Of a stretch of DNA of 45,220 nt, positions 15,760 to 23,383 are shown piece after piece; the first letter of the stretch is position 1; each line of letters begins with the position of its first letter. The notes under the pieces were generated by a model that saw only the letters and a list, made by a program, of their open reading frames with translations, was not told where the DNA came from and made no database searches. The DNA is taken from the NCBI GenBank assembly GCA_041650055.1, contig JBAZLV010000016.1, positions 1-45,220 of the forward strand. The letters run 5' to 3'. A program made the translations under genes and the position numbers. Source of the DNA: JBAZLV01 sp041650055. GTDB taxonomy: Bacteria; Nitrospirota; UBA9217.

Positions 15760-18330
15760 CTAGAGACTTTTGATTTGATCCCAGTATTTCTGCGCTGCAT
15801 CGCGGCTTTCCTCGTACGCCTTGTTTCCCTCAAGTTTTTTCGGGAAGAAATCAAAATATTCCCGCCACGTAAGATTGGCGTTGCTCAGAAGCGCGGGTTT
15901 TTTTGTTACCAGATAGAGCTTGTGATACGCGAGCGCCAAATAATAATACGTGTCATGCAGCGCTTCGTCATACCGATTGGTCGGGAAGAACCGGGTATTC
16001 TGTTTTGCAATCTGAAGATTCTGAATTGCTTTGCCAAAGGCATGCGCAGCAGCATCTTTGTCCTTTTGGACCAGTTCACTTCCTTTTTCGTAGTAGGCAT
16101 GGCCTGTATTCATGTAGGCAACTGCATACTGTTTGTACAACAGTTCCCGATTTTCGGGAAGCGACAAGACATTCTCAAATTCCCGAATCGCGGAATCATA
16201 ATCATTCATATTATCAAGATATAACTGGGCCAGCCGGTTATGTGCTGAAGAATAATCGGGATGACCTTTGGTCGTGCTTGCATAGGCCTGGATTGCTCCC
16301 TGGATATCTCCTTTTTGTTCGGCCCGTTCTCCGATCTTGAGATAATCTTTTTGCAAAACGATTTTGCGGCCGCCGGTACGATCTTCCACCGTCCGTGCAA
16401 ATTCCACAACTTCTTCAAAGTCACGGTAATCCCCACCGGCAGACACTTTCACGGTATGGAAGCCAAGTCCCACGAGCTTTCCGCTTAGCATGGGCGTGGC
16501 GCCGATTTTTTCGTCATCAACATAAACGGCTGCTGATGAAGGCAGGGAATCTATTTTAAAGATCGAATTATTGACCGTCAGAACGAATTCGCGAGTGTCC
16601 CGGTTTTTTTCGATCCGTACTTCGTCCTTTACCTGCTGGTATCCATGGCGATAGAGTACGATGTCATACCGTTTTCCAATCTTGATCGGAATATCTAGTT
16701 TGCCATCCATGCCTGTAAAACCAACCCATTCCTCATTCAGGTACACATTGACTCCGCCCAGAGGCGAAACGCTCGGGGGAACTCCTCCCTTGGTCTGAAG
16801 AATAAACGAATTTTTGGAGGCTTCATCATCATCGCGGTACATGCGCCTGACGACCCGGTCGCCGATCGTGATCTTTTCACCTTGCTTCAAATCTTCGACC
16901 TCTGCCCATGAACCGGTATCATCCGTTTTCCTGGTCCTGAGTTTTCCGATAACATTTGCCTGTGCGATTTTGCCGCTTTTGTCGAGCCGGAGCGCGGAGA
17001 GAATAAATTCAGTCCCTCGTGAAATCCGGTATCCTGATCTGCCGAGGTTAATACGGTATCTTCCTTCTTCCTTGGAGATCACGGTTCCTTCAAACGGGAA
17101 TCGTTCCATAATGGTTGCCGCTATCTCGCGCGCTGCACTATTGATCGATCCTGTGCTTGAAGCGCGATTCAGCTGGCTTAGGATCATTTTCCCGCCTGAG
17201 GTGTAGAATTTTGTTTCGATCAGATAGCCCTTGTCATCCCTGGACACGCTTCCCATGATGATCATATCCACGGTTTTTCTGAGTGAGGTGTCCCGCCATC
17301 CTTTTGCCAGGATTTTATCAATCTTCAATTTGGCGCGGGTTACTTCTGATCTTAATGTCCTGGAAGGAACTTCACGGAAGCATTTATTTTTAAATAGGTG
17401 AGCTGAAACCGATTCTTCGGTTTTGGCAAGGACGTCCTTCAGATCAACTCCGGGGGTGTTCCCGACAAAGCGATAAATGCCTGTCCGGATCGGTTTCGGG
17501 TTCGTGGGATGGAAATATCGCTGAAGCGAAACTTCTCCTTCAAGAACCGCGGAGGTTTTCCATGATGCAGGAATGTATCCTGGTGCGCTTAAGGTTATCT
17601 GAACCCGTTTTCCCGGTTCACCGCTGTAGGAGTGGACCAGCACTCCTTTTGCATCGGTTTTGCCGACTGGTTTGTTTCCAATGCTCACGCCAATACCCGG
17701 AATACCGTTCGACTGTCCATACTCTTCGGTAAGCGCAGCAATGGTGAGCGTTACGCGCTTCGAGAGGGCGACATCGAGTTTTTGTCCTGGTTCAATGGTT
17801 CCGGTCTTCCGCCAGGGAGCATATCCTGATTTGGTAACCTGTAAATCAATTCCCTTCGCCGGCAGGCTTTTATACTCGTAAATAAATTCACCTTTTTCAT
17901 TTGTTTTGCCAGCTTCTTTTCCATCGGAGGAAATAACCGCATCCTTTACCGGTGATCCCTTATCAGTAACAACCAGGGTAACATACCGAGAGGCGGAAAG
18001 ATCTGCATCGAATACATAGGTGTCGATGACTCCGTTTTTCGGGAGCTTCATAAGAAATGAATTTTTCCAGGGCAGAACCCGATATCCGGGCATTTCCTTT
18101 GCGACGGTGATATCAACCGTTGCGCCTGGTTTCTTTTTTATTATTTTTGAAAACACACCGTTTGCATCAGTGCTTCCCTCTTCTTTGCCGTCAACAATAA
18201 TTTTCGCTTGAGAAGCCGGCTGACCATCCACACGTGCGTTTACTCGAAGGTCGAGTTTTTCTCCTGCACAACCGAATAGAAACGCAGTACCAAGGACTAT
18301 ACACGCAAATCCATATATTCTCTTCCTCAT
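15760..18330 (-). CDS. Large lipoprotein with carboxypeptidase-regulatory-like repeats, PEGA domain and TPRs
   Basis: 856 residues from ATG 18330 with AAGGAGG 8 bases upstream. LFGC gives lipidation at Cys21. Domain order: three beta-sandwich repeats (about 25-110, 115-195, 200-280) with the VDGKEEGSTDANGVF and SDGKEAGKTNEKGEF pattern; a central alpha/beta region (about 300-500) with MIIMGSVSRDDKGYLIETKFY, somewhat like CsgG/FlgT-type secretion accessory domains; another Gly-rich sandwich; a PEGA domain (about 605-670, SLPSSAAVYVDDEKIGATP); and C-terminal TPRs (IQAYASTTKGHPDYSSAHNR onward). It is probably anchored to the outer membrane and faces the periplasm. The exact role is unknown; assembly or sensing at the cell wall is inferred from PEGA and TPR content. 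Confidence 0.85.
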   Translation of the reverse strand: MRKRIYGFACIVLGTAFLFGCAGEKLDLRVNARVDGQPASQAKIIVDGKEEGSTDANGVFSKIIKKKPGATVDITVAKEMPGYRVLPWKNSFLMKLPKNGVIDTYVFDADLSASRYVTLVVTDKGSPVKDAVISSDGKEAGKTNEKGEFIYEYKSLPAKGIDLQVTKSGYAPWRKTGTIEPGQKLDVALSKRVTLTIAALTEEYGQSNGIPGIGVSIGNKPVGKTDAKGVLVHSYSGEPGKRVQITLSAPGYIPASWKTSAVLEGEVSLQRYFHPTNPKPIRTGIYRFVGNTPGVDLKDVLAKTEESVSAHLFKNKCFREVPSRTLRSEVTRAKLKIDKILAKGWRDTSLRKTVDMIIMGSVSRDDKGYLIETKFYTSGGKMILSQLNRASSTGSINSAAREIAATIMERFPFEGTVISKEEGRYRINLGRSGYRISRGTEFILSALRLDKSGKIAQANVIGKLRTRKTDDTGSWAEVEDLKQGEKITIGDRVVRRMYRDDDEASKNSFILQTKGGVPPSVSPLGGVNVYLNEEWVGFTGMDGKLDIPIKIGKRYDIVLYRHGYQQVKDEVRIEKNRDTREFVLTVNNSIFKIDSLPSSAAVYVDDEKIGATPMLSGKLVGLGFHTVKVSAGGDYRDFEEVVEFARTVEDRTGGRKIVLQKDYLKIGERAEQKGDIQGAIQAYASTTKGHPDYSSAHNRLAQLYLDNMNDYDSAIREFENVLSLPENRELLYKQYAVAYMNTGHAYYEKGSELVQKDKDAAAHAFGKAIQNLQIAKQNTRFFPTNRYDEALHDTYYYLALAYHKLYLVTKKPALLSNANLTWREYFDFFPKKLEGNKAYEESRDAAQKYWDQIKSL

Positions 18331-18387
18331 AATCAAGACCTCCTTACACAACAACCGCATATTTAAGGTAAGAACAACCTCAGCTTA

Positions 18388-18837
18388 CTACATAATGGGC
18401 GGCTGAATGTTGACTTCGCCGGGGTTTACGATTTTATCTTCATCAGATTTCGCACCCTCGATGCTTTTTCGTTTTCCTTCAAGAATTTTTTTGAGTTTGA
18501 AATTGGCTTTCTCCCCGCCGAATTTTCCCACTTCAACGGTCATGGTCTCGGTCATAAAACCGATCCTGCTTGCTTCGACCCGGTAAATACCGGGAATAAT
18601 ATAATCCTTGATTGATTCATATTTCCCTTCGGCATTTACCGTGACGGCCTGAGATGCCTTTTCAAGGGTCGTCGTGGTATTGATCATGTTGATAACCGTT
18701 CCCTGGGGATTTTCCTTGGCTGGTGGAATGGGCTGGGAATTGGCATCAAACAACTGAACCGTTCCGTATATTTTCGGAGAACATGCTCCCAGAACAAGAG
18801 CCAAAAGAACGAGAGAAAGGATTTTTACGGAATGCAT
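18388..18837 (-). CDS. Small lipoprotein, first gene of the envelope/peptide-import unit
   Basis: 149 residues from ATG 18837, preceded by AGGAGG 6 bases away. A longer open frame to 18957 runs through the leader terminator and is not used. The signal MHSVKILSLVLLALVLGAC has the lipobox LGAC with Cys19 as lipidation site. The mature part is beta-rich with KYESIKDYIIPGIYRVEASRIGF, resembling a single carboxypeptidase-regulatory-like/PEGA sandwich, then a charged tail (KKILEGKRKSIEGAKSDED). It lies 57 bases before the large PEGA lipoprotein and is probably a partner of it. Its expression appears to be controlled by the attenuator in the leader. Confidence 0.8.
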   Translation of the reverse strand: MHSVKILSLVLLALVLGACSPKIYGTVQLFDANSQPIPPAKENPQGTVINMINTTTTLEKASQAVTVNAEGKYESIKDYIIPGIYRVEASRIGFMTETMTVEVGKFGGEKANFKLKKILEGKRKSIEGAKSDEDKIVNPGEVNIQPPIM

Positions 18838-18900
18838 ACTATTCCTCCTGAACCATAGAAGTGAATGCCGGAGGATGCTTTGTCCTCCTTCTGCTGCTTT

Positions 18901-18945
18901 AAAAAACAAAAAACCGCCAAAGAACGTTAATGTTCTCTTTGGCGG
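18901..18945 (-). terminator. Strong intrinsic terminator in the leader of the lipoprotein operon
   Basis: Reading the minus strand, CCGCCAAAG plus AAC (18945-18932, with an AG bulge) pairs with GTT plus CTTTGGCGG (18925-18914). Six T, G and six T follow (18913-18901). No minus-strand gene lies upstream of it within the divergent gap. It therefore sits between the promoter at 19118-19146 and the first ATG at 18837, which fits conditional termination. Confidence 0.88.
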
Positions 18946-18964
18946 CTCGACCAGCATATAAAAC

Positions 18965-19085
18965 AGCCGTTCCCTGGCAAGGAAACGATCCGATAATTAT
19001 AAGAATAGTATGGCGCTGTTTTATTTAGCTTCGTGGCTCTGCGCCCTCCGGTTTCCCGGGGTTTGCTCTGAGCAAAGAAGATTAT
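18965..19085 (-). promoter_or_regulatory. Candidate c-di-GMP-I-like (GEMM) riboswitch aptamer
   Basis: On the minus strand from about 19068, the order is AGAGC, AAACC, a CCGG-GAAA-CCGG stem closed by a GNRA tetraloop, GG, then GCGCAGAGCCACGAAGCTA (19044-19026). The c-di-GMP-I class has GGCAAACC, a GNRA-capped hairpin, GGACGCAAAGCC and, in many deltaproteobacterial copies, ACGGGTCTA. The first half fits that pattern with few changes. The second half (about 19025-18965) is divergent: ACGA can pair with TCGT around an AT-rich loop, but the canonical 3' CGGGTTxCCG element is not clear. The aptamer is followed by the intrinsic terminator, as expected for an off/on attenuator. Class assignment is from memory of the consensus and is not confirmed. 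Confidence 0.5.
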
Positions 19086-19117
19086 CTGTATGCAAATAGC
19101 GACAGTCTGATGGATGA

Positions 19118-19146
19118 ACTGTATCATGAGTGCTACTCTTTGTCAA
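19118..19146 (-). promoter_or_regulatory. Sigma70-type promoter of the lipoprotein/opp unit
   Basis: On the minus strand, TTGACA (19146-19141), a 17-base spacer and TACAGT (19123-19118) predict a start near 19111. This gives a leader of about 270 bases containing the candidate aptamer and the terminator before ATG 18837. Confidence 0.75.
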
Positions 19147-19214
19147 GGCAGGGCATGGTTTTCCTCGAAGAGAAATGCGTCCCATCTTTTTTTGATGGTT
19201 CATTCCCTATCTGT

Positions 19215-19243
19215 TTGTATCGTGAACAACAATAGAATATAAT
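19215..19243 (+). promoter_or_regulatory. Promoter of the symporter gene, leaderless transcript predicted
   Basis: TTGTAT (19215-19220), a 17-base spacer and TATAAT (19238-19243, perfect) end 6 bases before ATG 19250. The expected transcription start coincides with the A of the start codon, and no Shine-Dalgarno sequence is present. Confidence 0.7.
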
Positions 19244-19249
19244 GGTTTT

Positions 19250-20206
19250 ATGCAAAAAATAGCGCAATGGCTGAGCCGGAACATTTTTCAGCTTGTACTG
19301 CTTGCATTGCTCTGCGGATATTCTTTTCCCATTGCTCCGGCTCCTGCCTTGAGAACGCTCGTACTGATCTTATTTGCATACATGACGTTTATTACATCGC
19401 TTGCAACGAGTTTTCAGGATTTTTTATCTGTGGTTCGCCGTCCAAAAATCCCCCTGTATATCTTGAGCATTGTTCACATCGGCACACCGGTTACGGCATG
19501 GATTATTGGCATCATTTTTTTTCCCGATGACCCTCTTATTCGCATAGGATATCTGATTACAGCCGGGGTGCCGGTTGCCATCACGTCAGTTATCTGGACT
19601 GACATGGTAAAAGGGAATATGCCTGTATCCCTCGTTACCGTTACCCTGGACACGTTGATCGCCCCCGTTCTCTTGCCGCTCTACATCCTTTTCGTTGTGG
19701 GAGTAACCATAGATATTCCCTATGGCAAGATGACGTTTGATCTTTTACTTATGATCACGCTGCCCAGCATCCTGGGGATGCTCGTTTATGATCGTACCGG
19801 AGGAAAAACGAAACAATATTCAGAAGGCATAGCCGGCATCTTGTCACGTTTGGCCTTGTTCGGAATCATCTTTCTTAATTCAGCGTTCGTCTCGTCGTCA
19901 ATAGTGGGGGGCCAGTCAATTGTTAAGATTTTAATCGTAACGAGTCTTGTTGTTGCCGTTGGATATGGCATCGGGTTTGTTGCCGGAAAAATCGTTCGTG
20001 TAGATCAGGCAACGACATTTTCGATCATGTATTGTACGGGAATGCGTAATATCGCCATAGGACTTGTTATTGCAACAGGGTATTTCCCTCCTGAAACTGC
20101 CGTTCCCGTCGGACTCGGAATGCTGTTTCAACAACCGTTTGCTGCTTTGACCGCAAGAATATACAGATCGAAGCAATCGCTTCAAATTCAGCATCCCAGA
20201 CTGTAA
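19250..20206 (+). CDS. Bile acid:sodium symporter (BASS/SBF) family protein
   Basis: 318 residues, hydrophobic with about nine or ten membrane helices. The BASS-family layout is visible: ITAGVPVAITSVIWTDMVKGN (about residues 102-122) corresponds to the first core crossover, and CTGMRNIAIGLVIATGYFPPE (about 264-284) to the second repeat region that binds Na+. Such proteins import organic anions (bile acids, pantoate, keto acids, sulfur compounds) with sodium; the substrate cannot be deduced. It is divergent from the lipoprotein/opp unit, and a promoter for the pilC leader starts 30 bases after its stop. No terminator is seen in between. Confidence 0.82.
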   Translation: MQKIAQWLSRNIFQLVLLALLCGYSFPIAPAPALRTLVLILFAYMTFITSLATSFQDFLSVVRRPKIPLYILSIVHIGTPVTAWIIGIIFFPDDPLIRIGYLITAGVPVAITSVIWTDMVKGNMPVSLVTVTLDTLIAPVLLPLYILFVVGVTIDIPYGKMTFDLLLMITLPSILGMLVYDRTGGKTKQYSEGIAGILSRLALFGIIFLNSAFVSSSIVGGQSIVKILIVTSLVVAVGYGIGFVAGKIVRVDQATTFSIMYCTGMRNIAIGLVIATGYFPPETAVPVGLGMLFQQPFAALTARIYRSKQSLQIQHPRL

Positions 20207-20236
20207 CACATTGATATCTAATTAAACTTGAAAAAG

Positions 20237-20265
20237 TTGACAAAACAATAAAAATCTGTTATATA
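20237..20265 (+). promoter_or_regulatory. Sigma70-type promoter upstream of pilC
   Basis: TTGACA (20237-20242, perfect), a 17-base spacer and TATATA (20260-20265) predict a start near 20272, about 228 bases before the pilC ATG. Confidence 0.75.
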
Positions 20266-20271
20266 TAAATC

Positions 20272-20390
20272 AAACAAAAGACCTCATCGGTCTGTGGCCG
20301 CAGAAGAGCCCGTCGGGTCTGAGGCGGTTATGGACCCTCCCTCCTAGCCCCGGTATTGTTGTATAGTGCCGGGGCCCTGCTATTTCCGTT
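20272..20390 (+). promoter_or_regulatory. Structured 5' leader of pilC, family not recognised
   Basis: This stretch is GC-rich against AT-rich flanks and packed with hairpins: AGACC-TCATC-GGTCT (20279-20293), CTGT-GGCC-GCAG just after it, GGGTC paired with GACCC around a 13-base loop (about 20315-20337), and GCCCCGG paired with CCGGGGC (about 20347-20375). A CCTCC run that could mask a ribosome site lies at about 20337-20344. There is no poly-T after the last stem, so it is not a standard terminator. It could be a riboswitch, a protein-binding leader or a small RNA. Confidence 0.45.
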
Positions 20391-20499
20391 CAACTCGCTC
20401 AGCCATTCATTGTTGCAGATTCTTAAATTTTATGATAAGTTTTGTTTCGTACTAAAGAATTCAGCGATTTTTTCAGATAAATTATTTATAAAGGATTCC

Positions 20500-21711
20500 A
20501 TGCCTTCATACCGCTATAAAGCACGAAACAGTGAAGGGAGCCTGAGCGAAGGGATAACTGACTCCCGGAGCAAGGAAGCGGTCGCAGATCAACTGGGAAG
20601 CCAGGGGCTTATTCCTGTCTTTATCGAAGAGCAGCAACCGCCGCTTATTGAACCTGATTTCTTTGCAAAACTTACCCACATCAAATCTCAAGACCTTATT
20701 CTTTTCAGCCGTCAGATGGCAACGCTCATTAATGCCGGGATCCCGATCATCCAAAGTCTCACGACAATAGAGAAGCAAACCGGAAATCCCCGGCTTAAGA
20801 AGGCTATCACTGATATCCGGCAGGACCTTGAATCAGGCATGGCATTATCCGCCGCGCTCGAAAAGCATCCGGGGATATTCAGTAAATTATATGTAAGCAT
20901 GATTCAGGCCGGTGAAACAGGCGGTATTCTTGACAACATTTTGAATCGGCTTGCTCTGCTAAACGAACAGGAGGCAGAGACCCGTGCTCGCGTAAAGGCT
21001 GCTGTTCGCTATCCCATTCTGGTCATAACCGCAATCTGCGCGGCTTTCGCGTTTCTGGTCACGTTTGTGATACCGAAATTTGCCGCTGTTTTTGCCCAAT
21101 TCAAAACAGAACTGCCTTTTCCAACCCGCGTTCTGATCAACATCAATTATGTTGTACAGCATTATTGGTTTTTTATTCTGGGAGGAATCGCCTTGATCGT
21201 CGGAGGCGTTATCTGGTATGTCCGAACGGAAAAGGGCAGATGGACATGGGATTTAGTGAAATTAAAACTGCCGGTTCTCGGGATATTGTTTCAGAAGGTA
21301 GCATTGTCGCGATTTTCCCGTATTGTGGGCGCCTTGCAAAAAAGCGGGGTTTCAATGATGCTGACACTTGAAATCGCCTCGTACACAGTCGGGAATGTGG
21401 TGATCGCCCGTGCGGTTGATTCCATGCGGGACAGCCTGCGCGAAGGCAAAGGCCTGCATGGTCCCATGGAAGCATCGGGCATGTTTCCACCTTTGATTGT
21501 GCAGATGATGGCAGTAGGCGAAGAGACCGGCGATATTGACCTCATGCTGAATAAGGTTGCGGACTATTACGATGTTGATGTAGAATACATGCTGAAAACA
21601 CTATCCACCATGATCGAACCGGTCCTTCTAGTTTTTATCGGAGGAATGGTATTGTTTCTTGCACTCGGTATCTTTCTTCCCATGTGGAATTTGATGAACT
21701 TGTTTAAGTAG
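20500..21711 (+). CDS. pilC: Type IV pilus inner-membrane platform protein
   Basis: 403 residues from ATG 20500 (AAGG just upstream; the frame is open to 20356 but that is leader). It anchors the pilus machine and couples the motor ATPases to pilin assembly. The N-terminal YRYKARNSEGSLSEG is followed by two GspF/PilC domains: LILFSRQMATLINAGIPIIQSL with QAGETGGILDNIL (about 65-170), and RFSRIVGALQKSGVSMMLTLEIA with VGEETGDIDLMLNKVADYY (about 268-370). Three membrane helices are visible (about 172-195, 220-240 and 375-398). A major pilin follows with its own promoter. No PilB or PilT ATPase is in the window. Confidence 0.95.
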   Translation: MPSYRYKARNSEGSLSEGITDSRSKEAVADQLGSQGLIPVFIEEQQPPLIEPDFFAKLTHIKSQDLILFSRQMATLINAGIPIIQSLTTIEKQTGNPRLKKAITDIRQDLESGMALSAALEKHPGIFSKLYVSMIQAGETGGILDNILNRLALLNEQEAETRARVKAAVRYPILVITAICAAFAFLVTFVIPKFAAVFAQFKTELPFPTRVLININYVVQHYWFFILGGIALIVGGVIWYVRTEKGRWTWDLVKLKLPVLGILFQKVALSRFSRIVGALQKSGVSMMLTLEIASYTVGNVVIARAVDSMRDSLREGKGLHGPMEASGMFPPLIVQMMAVGEETGDIDLMLNKVADYYDVDVEYMLKTLSTMIEPVLLVFIGGMVLFLALGIFLPMWNLMNLFK

Positions 21712-21730
21712 ATGAGTGGACAGTTTTTTA

Positions 21731-21765
21731 TTGATTTGCAATAAAATTCTGGTACAATGTTTGCA
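21731..21765 (+). promoter_or_regulatory. Sigma54-type promoter of the major pilin, overlapped by a sigma70-like site
   Basis: TGGTAC-N5-TTGCA (21750-21765) has the exact GG-N10-GC spacing of the -24/-12 sigma54 promoter, with predicted start near 21776. PilR-dependent pilA promoters are of this type. Overlapping it, TTGATT (21731-21736), a 16-base spacer and TACAAT (21753-21758) resemble a sigma70 promoter. Both point to the pilin at 21814. Confidence 0.7.
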
Positions 21766-21813
21766 GTACTAAATTATTAAATCCGATTAACACAACCTTT
21801 AAAGGAGGAAACT

Positions 21814-22263
21814 ATGATACGAAAACAGAAGGGTTTTACGCTTATTGAGTTGGTAATGATCATTGTGATATTGGGCATTCTGGCTGCGGTTGCAATACCG
21901 AGGTATATTGATCTTCAAACGAGCGCTCGGGTATCGGCTGTTAATGGTATGTTTGGTGCGGTGAATGGCGCTGCAGCGATTGTGAATTCTGCTGCCATTA
22001 TCTCAGGGCAGACAGGAGCAACAGGAACGGTTACCGTTGGAACAACTACGATCAATACAGTTTATGGTTTTCCAAGGTCAGCAACACCTGGAGGAATTGA
22101 CCTATCAATTGCAAACATGTCTGGGTTTACCTTTACAGCAGGCTCTCCTGCAACATTTACTTTGGATGGTTCTCCGACGCCAGCCAATTGCTCTGTAAAT
22201 TATACTGCGCCAGCTGCAGCTGGTGCTACTCCTACGATAGCAGTTGTAATCACAGGTTGTTAA
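21814..22263 (+). CDS. Major type IV pilin (MshA/PilA-like)
   Basis: 149 residues with AAAGGAGG just before ATG 21814. The leader MIRKQKG is followed by G|FTLIEL (Glu5 present) and a hydrophobic helix (VMIIVILGILAAVAIP), so it is a PilD substrate that polymerises into a pilus. The body is Thr/Ala/Gly-rich with cysteines in ANCSVNY and the terminal ITGC forming a likely C-terminal disulfide loop. It has its own sigma54-type promoter and a strong terminator after it, as expected for a highly expressed major pilin. The paralogue at 1202 shares the layout. Confidence 0.93.
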   Translation: MIRKQKGFTLIELVMIIVILGILAAVAIPRYIDLQTSARVSAVNGMFGAVNGAAAIVNSAAIISGQTGATGTVTVGTTTINTVYGFPRSATPGGIDLSIANMSGFTFTAGSPATFTLDGSPTPANCSVNYTAPAAAGATPTIAVVITGC

Positions 22264-22312
22264 ACAAATTAATATATATGAGTTACCCAATTTTTTATAT
22301 TGTTTAATTTTT

Positions 22313-22346
22313 ACCGCCCCCAATTATGAGGGGCGGTTTTTTATTT
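22313..22346 (+). terminator. Intrinsic terminator after the major pilin
   Basis: ACCGCCCC (22313-22320) and GGGGCGGT (22330-22337) form a perfect 8-bp stem with a 9-base loop, followed by TTTTT-A-TTTT. It would cap the abundant pilin message and reduce read-through into the minor pilins. Confidence 0.93.
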
Positions 22347-22396
22347 TAATAATTATGATCGTAATCAATAAAAAAGATAAGCAGGGTGACATCTTC

Positions 22397-22927
22397 ATGT
22401 TCAATAAATTGGGTTTTACGCTTATTGAGCTTATCATGGTGATAGTTCTCCTTGGTATCATTGCAGTCTATGCCGCTCCAAGGCTTGGTTCTGTTCCTGC
22501 ACAACAGGCTGGTGCGTTCACGAGCAAACTTCGCGCAGATATTCGCTATGCTCAAAATTTGGCCATGACTAAGAATAAACGCAGCAGAATTTATTTTAAC
22601 GGAACTGTTTCTGCTCCTCCTCAAGGATATGCAATTGTGCAAGACAACAGTGCGTTGAATAATTGCAGCTCATTTGCAGCAACCATTGATCCTGCTAAAC
22701 TGGGAAATCTTTTTACTATTACGTTAAATGCCGGCGCTTATTCTGAAATCACAATTGTGCCAACAGTATCATGCCTTGAATTTGATTTCTTTGGTCGGCC
22801 ATATGATTGCAGTGCTAATCCACTTAGTTGTTCATCTACTCCCGCTGGAATGAGCATCGCCGTACAAGGTTCAGGAGTAGTAGTTAACACGGTAACCATA
22901 GTCAACCAGAGTGGAGCGATAAACTAA
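22397..22927 (+). CDS. Minor prepilin, GspH/FimT type
   Basis: 176 residues from ATG 22397 (AGGGTG about 9 bases upstream; an ATG at 22355 directly follows the terminator and lacks a ribosome site). Leader MFNKLG, cleavage before FTLIELIMVIVLLGIIAVYAAPRL with Glu5. The following RADIRYAQNLAMTKNKRSRIYF is typical of GspH/FimT proteins, which sit near the pilus base or in the priming complex. Four cysteines lie in the C-terminal half (NCSSF, SCLEF, DCSAN, SCSST). In the MSHA system the matching position is MshC. It is the first of four minor pilin genes packed 10-20 bases apart. Confidence 0.88.
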   Translation: MFNKLGFTLIELIMVIVLLGIIAVYAAPRLGSVPAQQAGAFTSKLRADIRYAQNLAMTKNKRSRIYFNGTVSAPPQGYAIVQDNSALNNCSSFAATIDPAKLGNLFTITLNAGAYSEITIVPTVSCLEFDFFGRPYDCSANPLSCSSTPAGMSIAVQGSGVVVNTVTIVNQSGAIN

Positions 22928-22941
22928 GATTCTTTTCTCAT

Positions 22942-23373
22942 ATGATAAAAAATGAAATGAAGAAATGCCAAGCTGGCTTCACCCTCATCGAAACCATTAT
23001 TACGCTCATTGTGCTTTCCATTGCGGCGATAGGAGTGTTGTCGGTTTTTACATTCGGCATTGGCCGCAGTGCTGATCCGCTTATTGTGGGTCAGGCTACA
23101 CAAATGGCACAGGGTGAACTTGATACCGTTATTGGCATTAAGACTGCAAACGGGTTTTCATCTCCTGATTTGAACACGGGGACAGGCCAAGCATGTAAAA
23201 CGGCTATGCTGACCGGGTTCAATTGTTCCCTTGATATTTGCTTTGTAACGGATGTGAGCCTGGATAATACCGGAACGTGTAACACTCCAACGCTTTATAA
23301 ACGGGTTGCAGTGACCGTCACAAACCCGACAGGAGGAAGCGTTGAACTTGTGACGCTTCTTACCAGCTATTAG
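22942..23373 (+). CDS. Minor prepilin, GspI/PilV/MshD type
   Basis: 143 residues. The leader MIKNEMKKCQAG ends at G|FTLIETIITLIVLSIAAIGVLSVF with Glu5. After the helix, GQATQMAQGELDTVIGIK is characteristic of GspI/PilV minor pilins. Four cysteines (ACKTA, NCSLD, ICFVT, TCNTP) may form disulfides in the small globular head. Stop and start of the next gene are 10 bases apart, so this is part of the minor-pilin operon. The role is priming of pilus assembly. Confidence 0.85.
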   Translation: MIKNEMKKCQAGFTLIETIITLIVLSIAAIGVLSVFTFGIGRSADPLIVGQATQMAQGELDTVIGIKTANGFSSPDLNTGTGQACKTAMLTGFNCSLDICFVTDVSLDNTGTCNTPTLYKRVAVTVTNPTGGSVELVTLLTSY

Positions 23374-23383
23374 CGGAGCAAGA

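Noticed and set aside
20272..20390. TPP, c-di-GMP-I or SRP-type RNA in the pilC leader
   Set aside because: Isolated words resemble each (CTGAG with TATGG, GCAGA with GCC, GGTC) but the full conserved cores are missing; left as an unknown structured leader.
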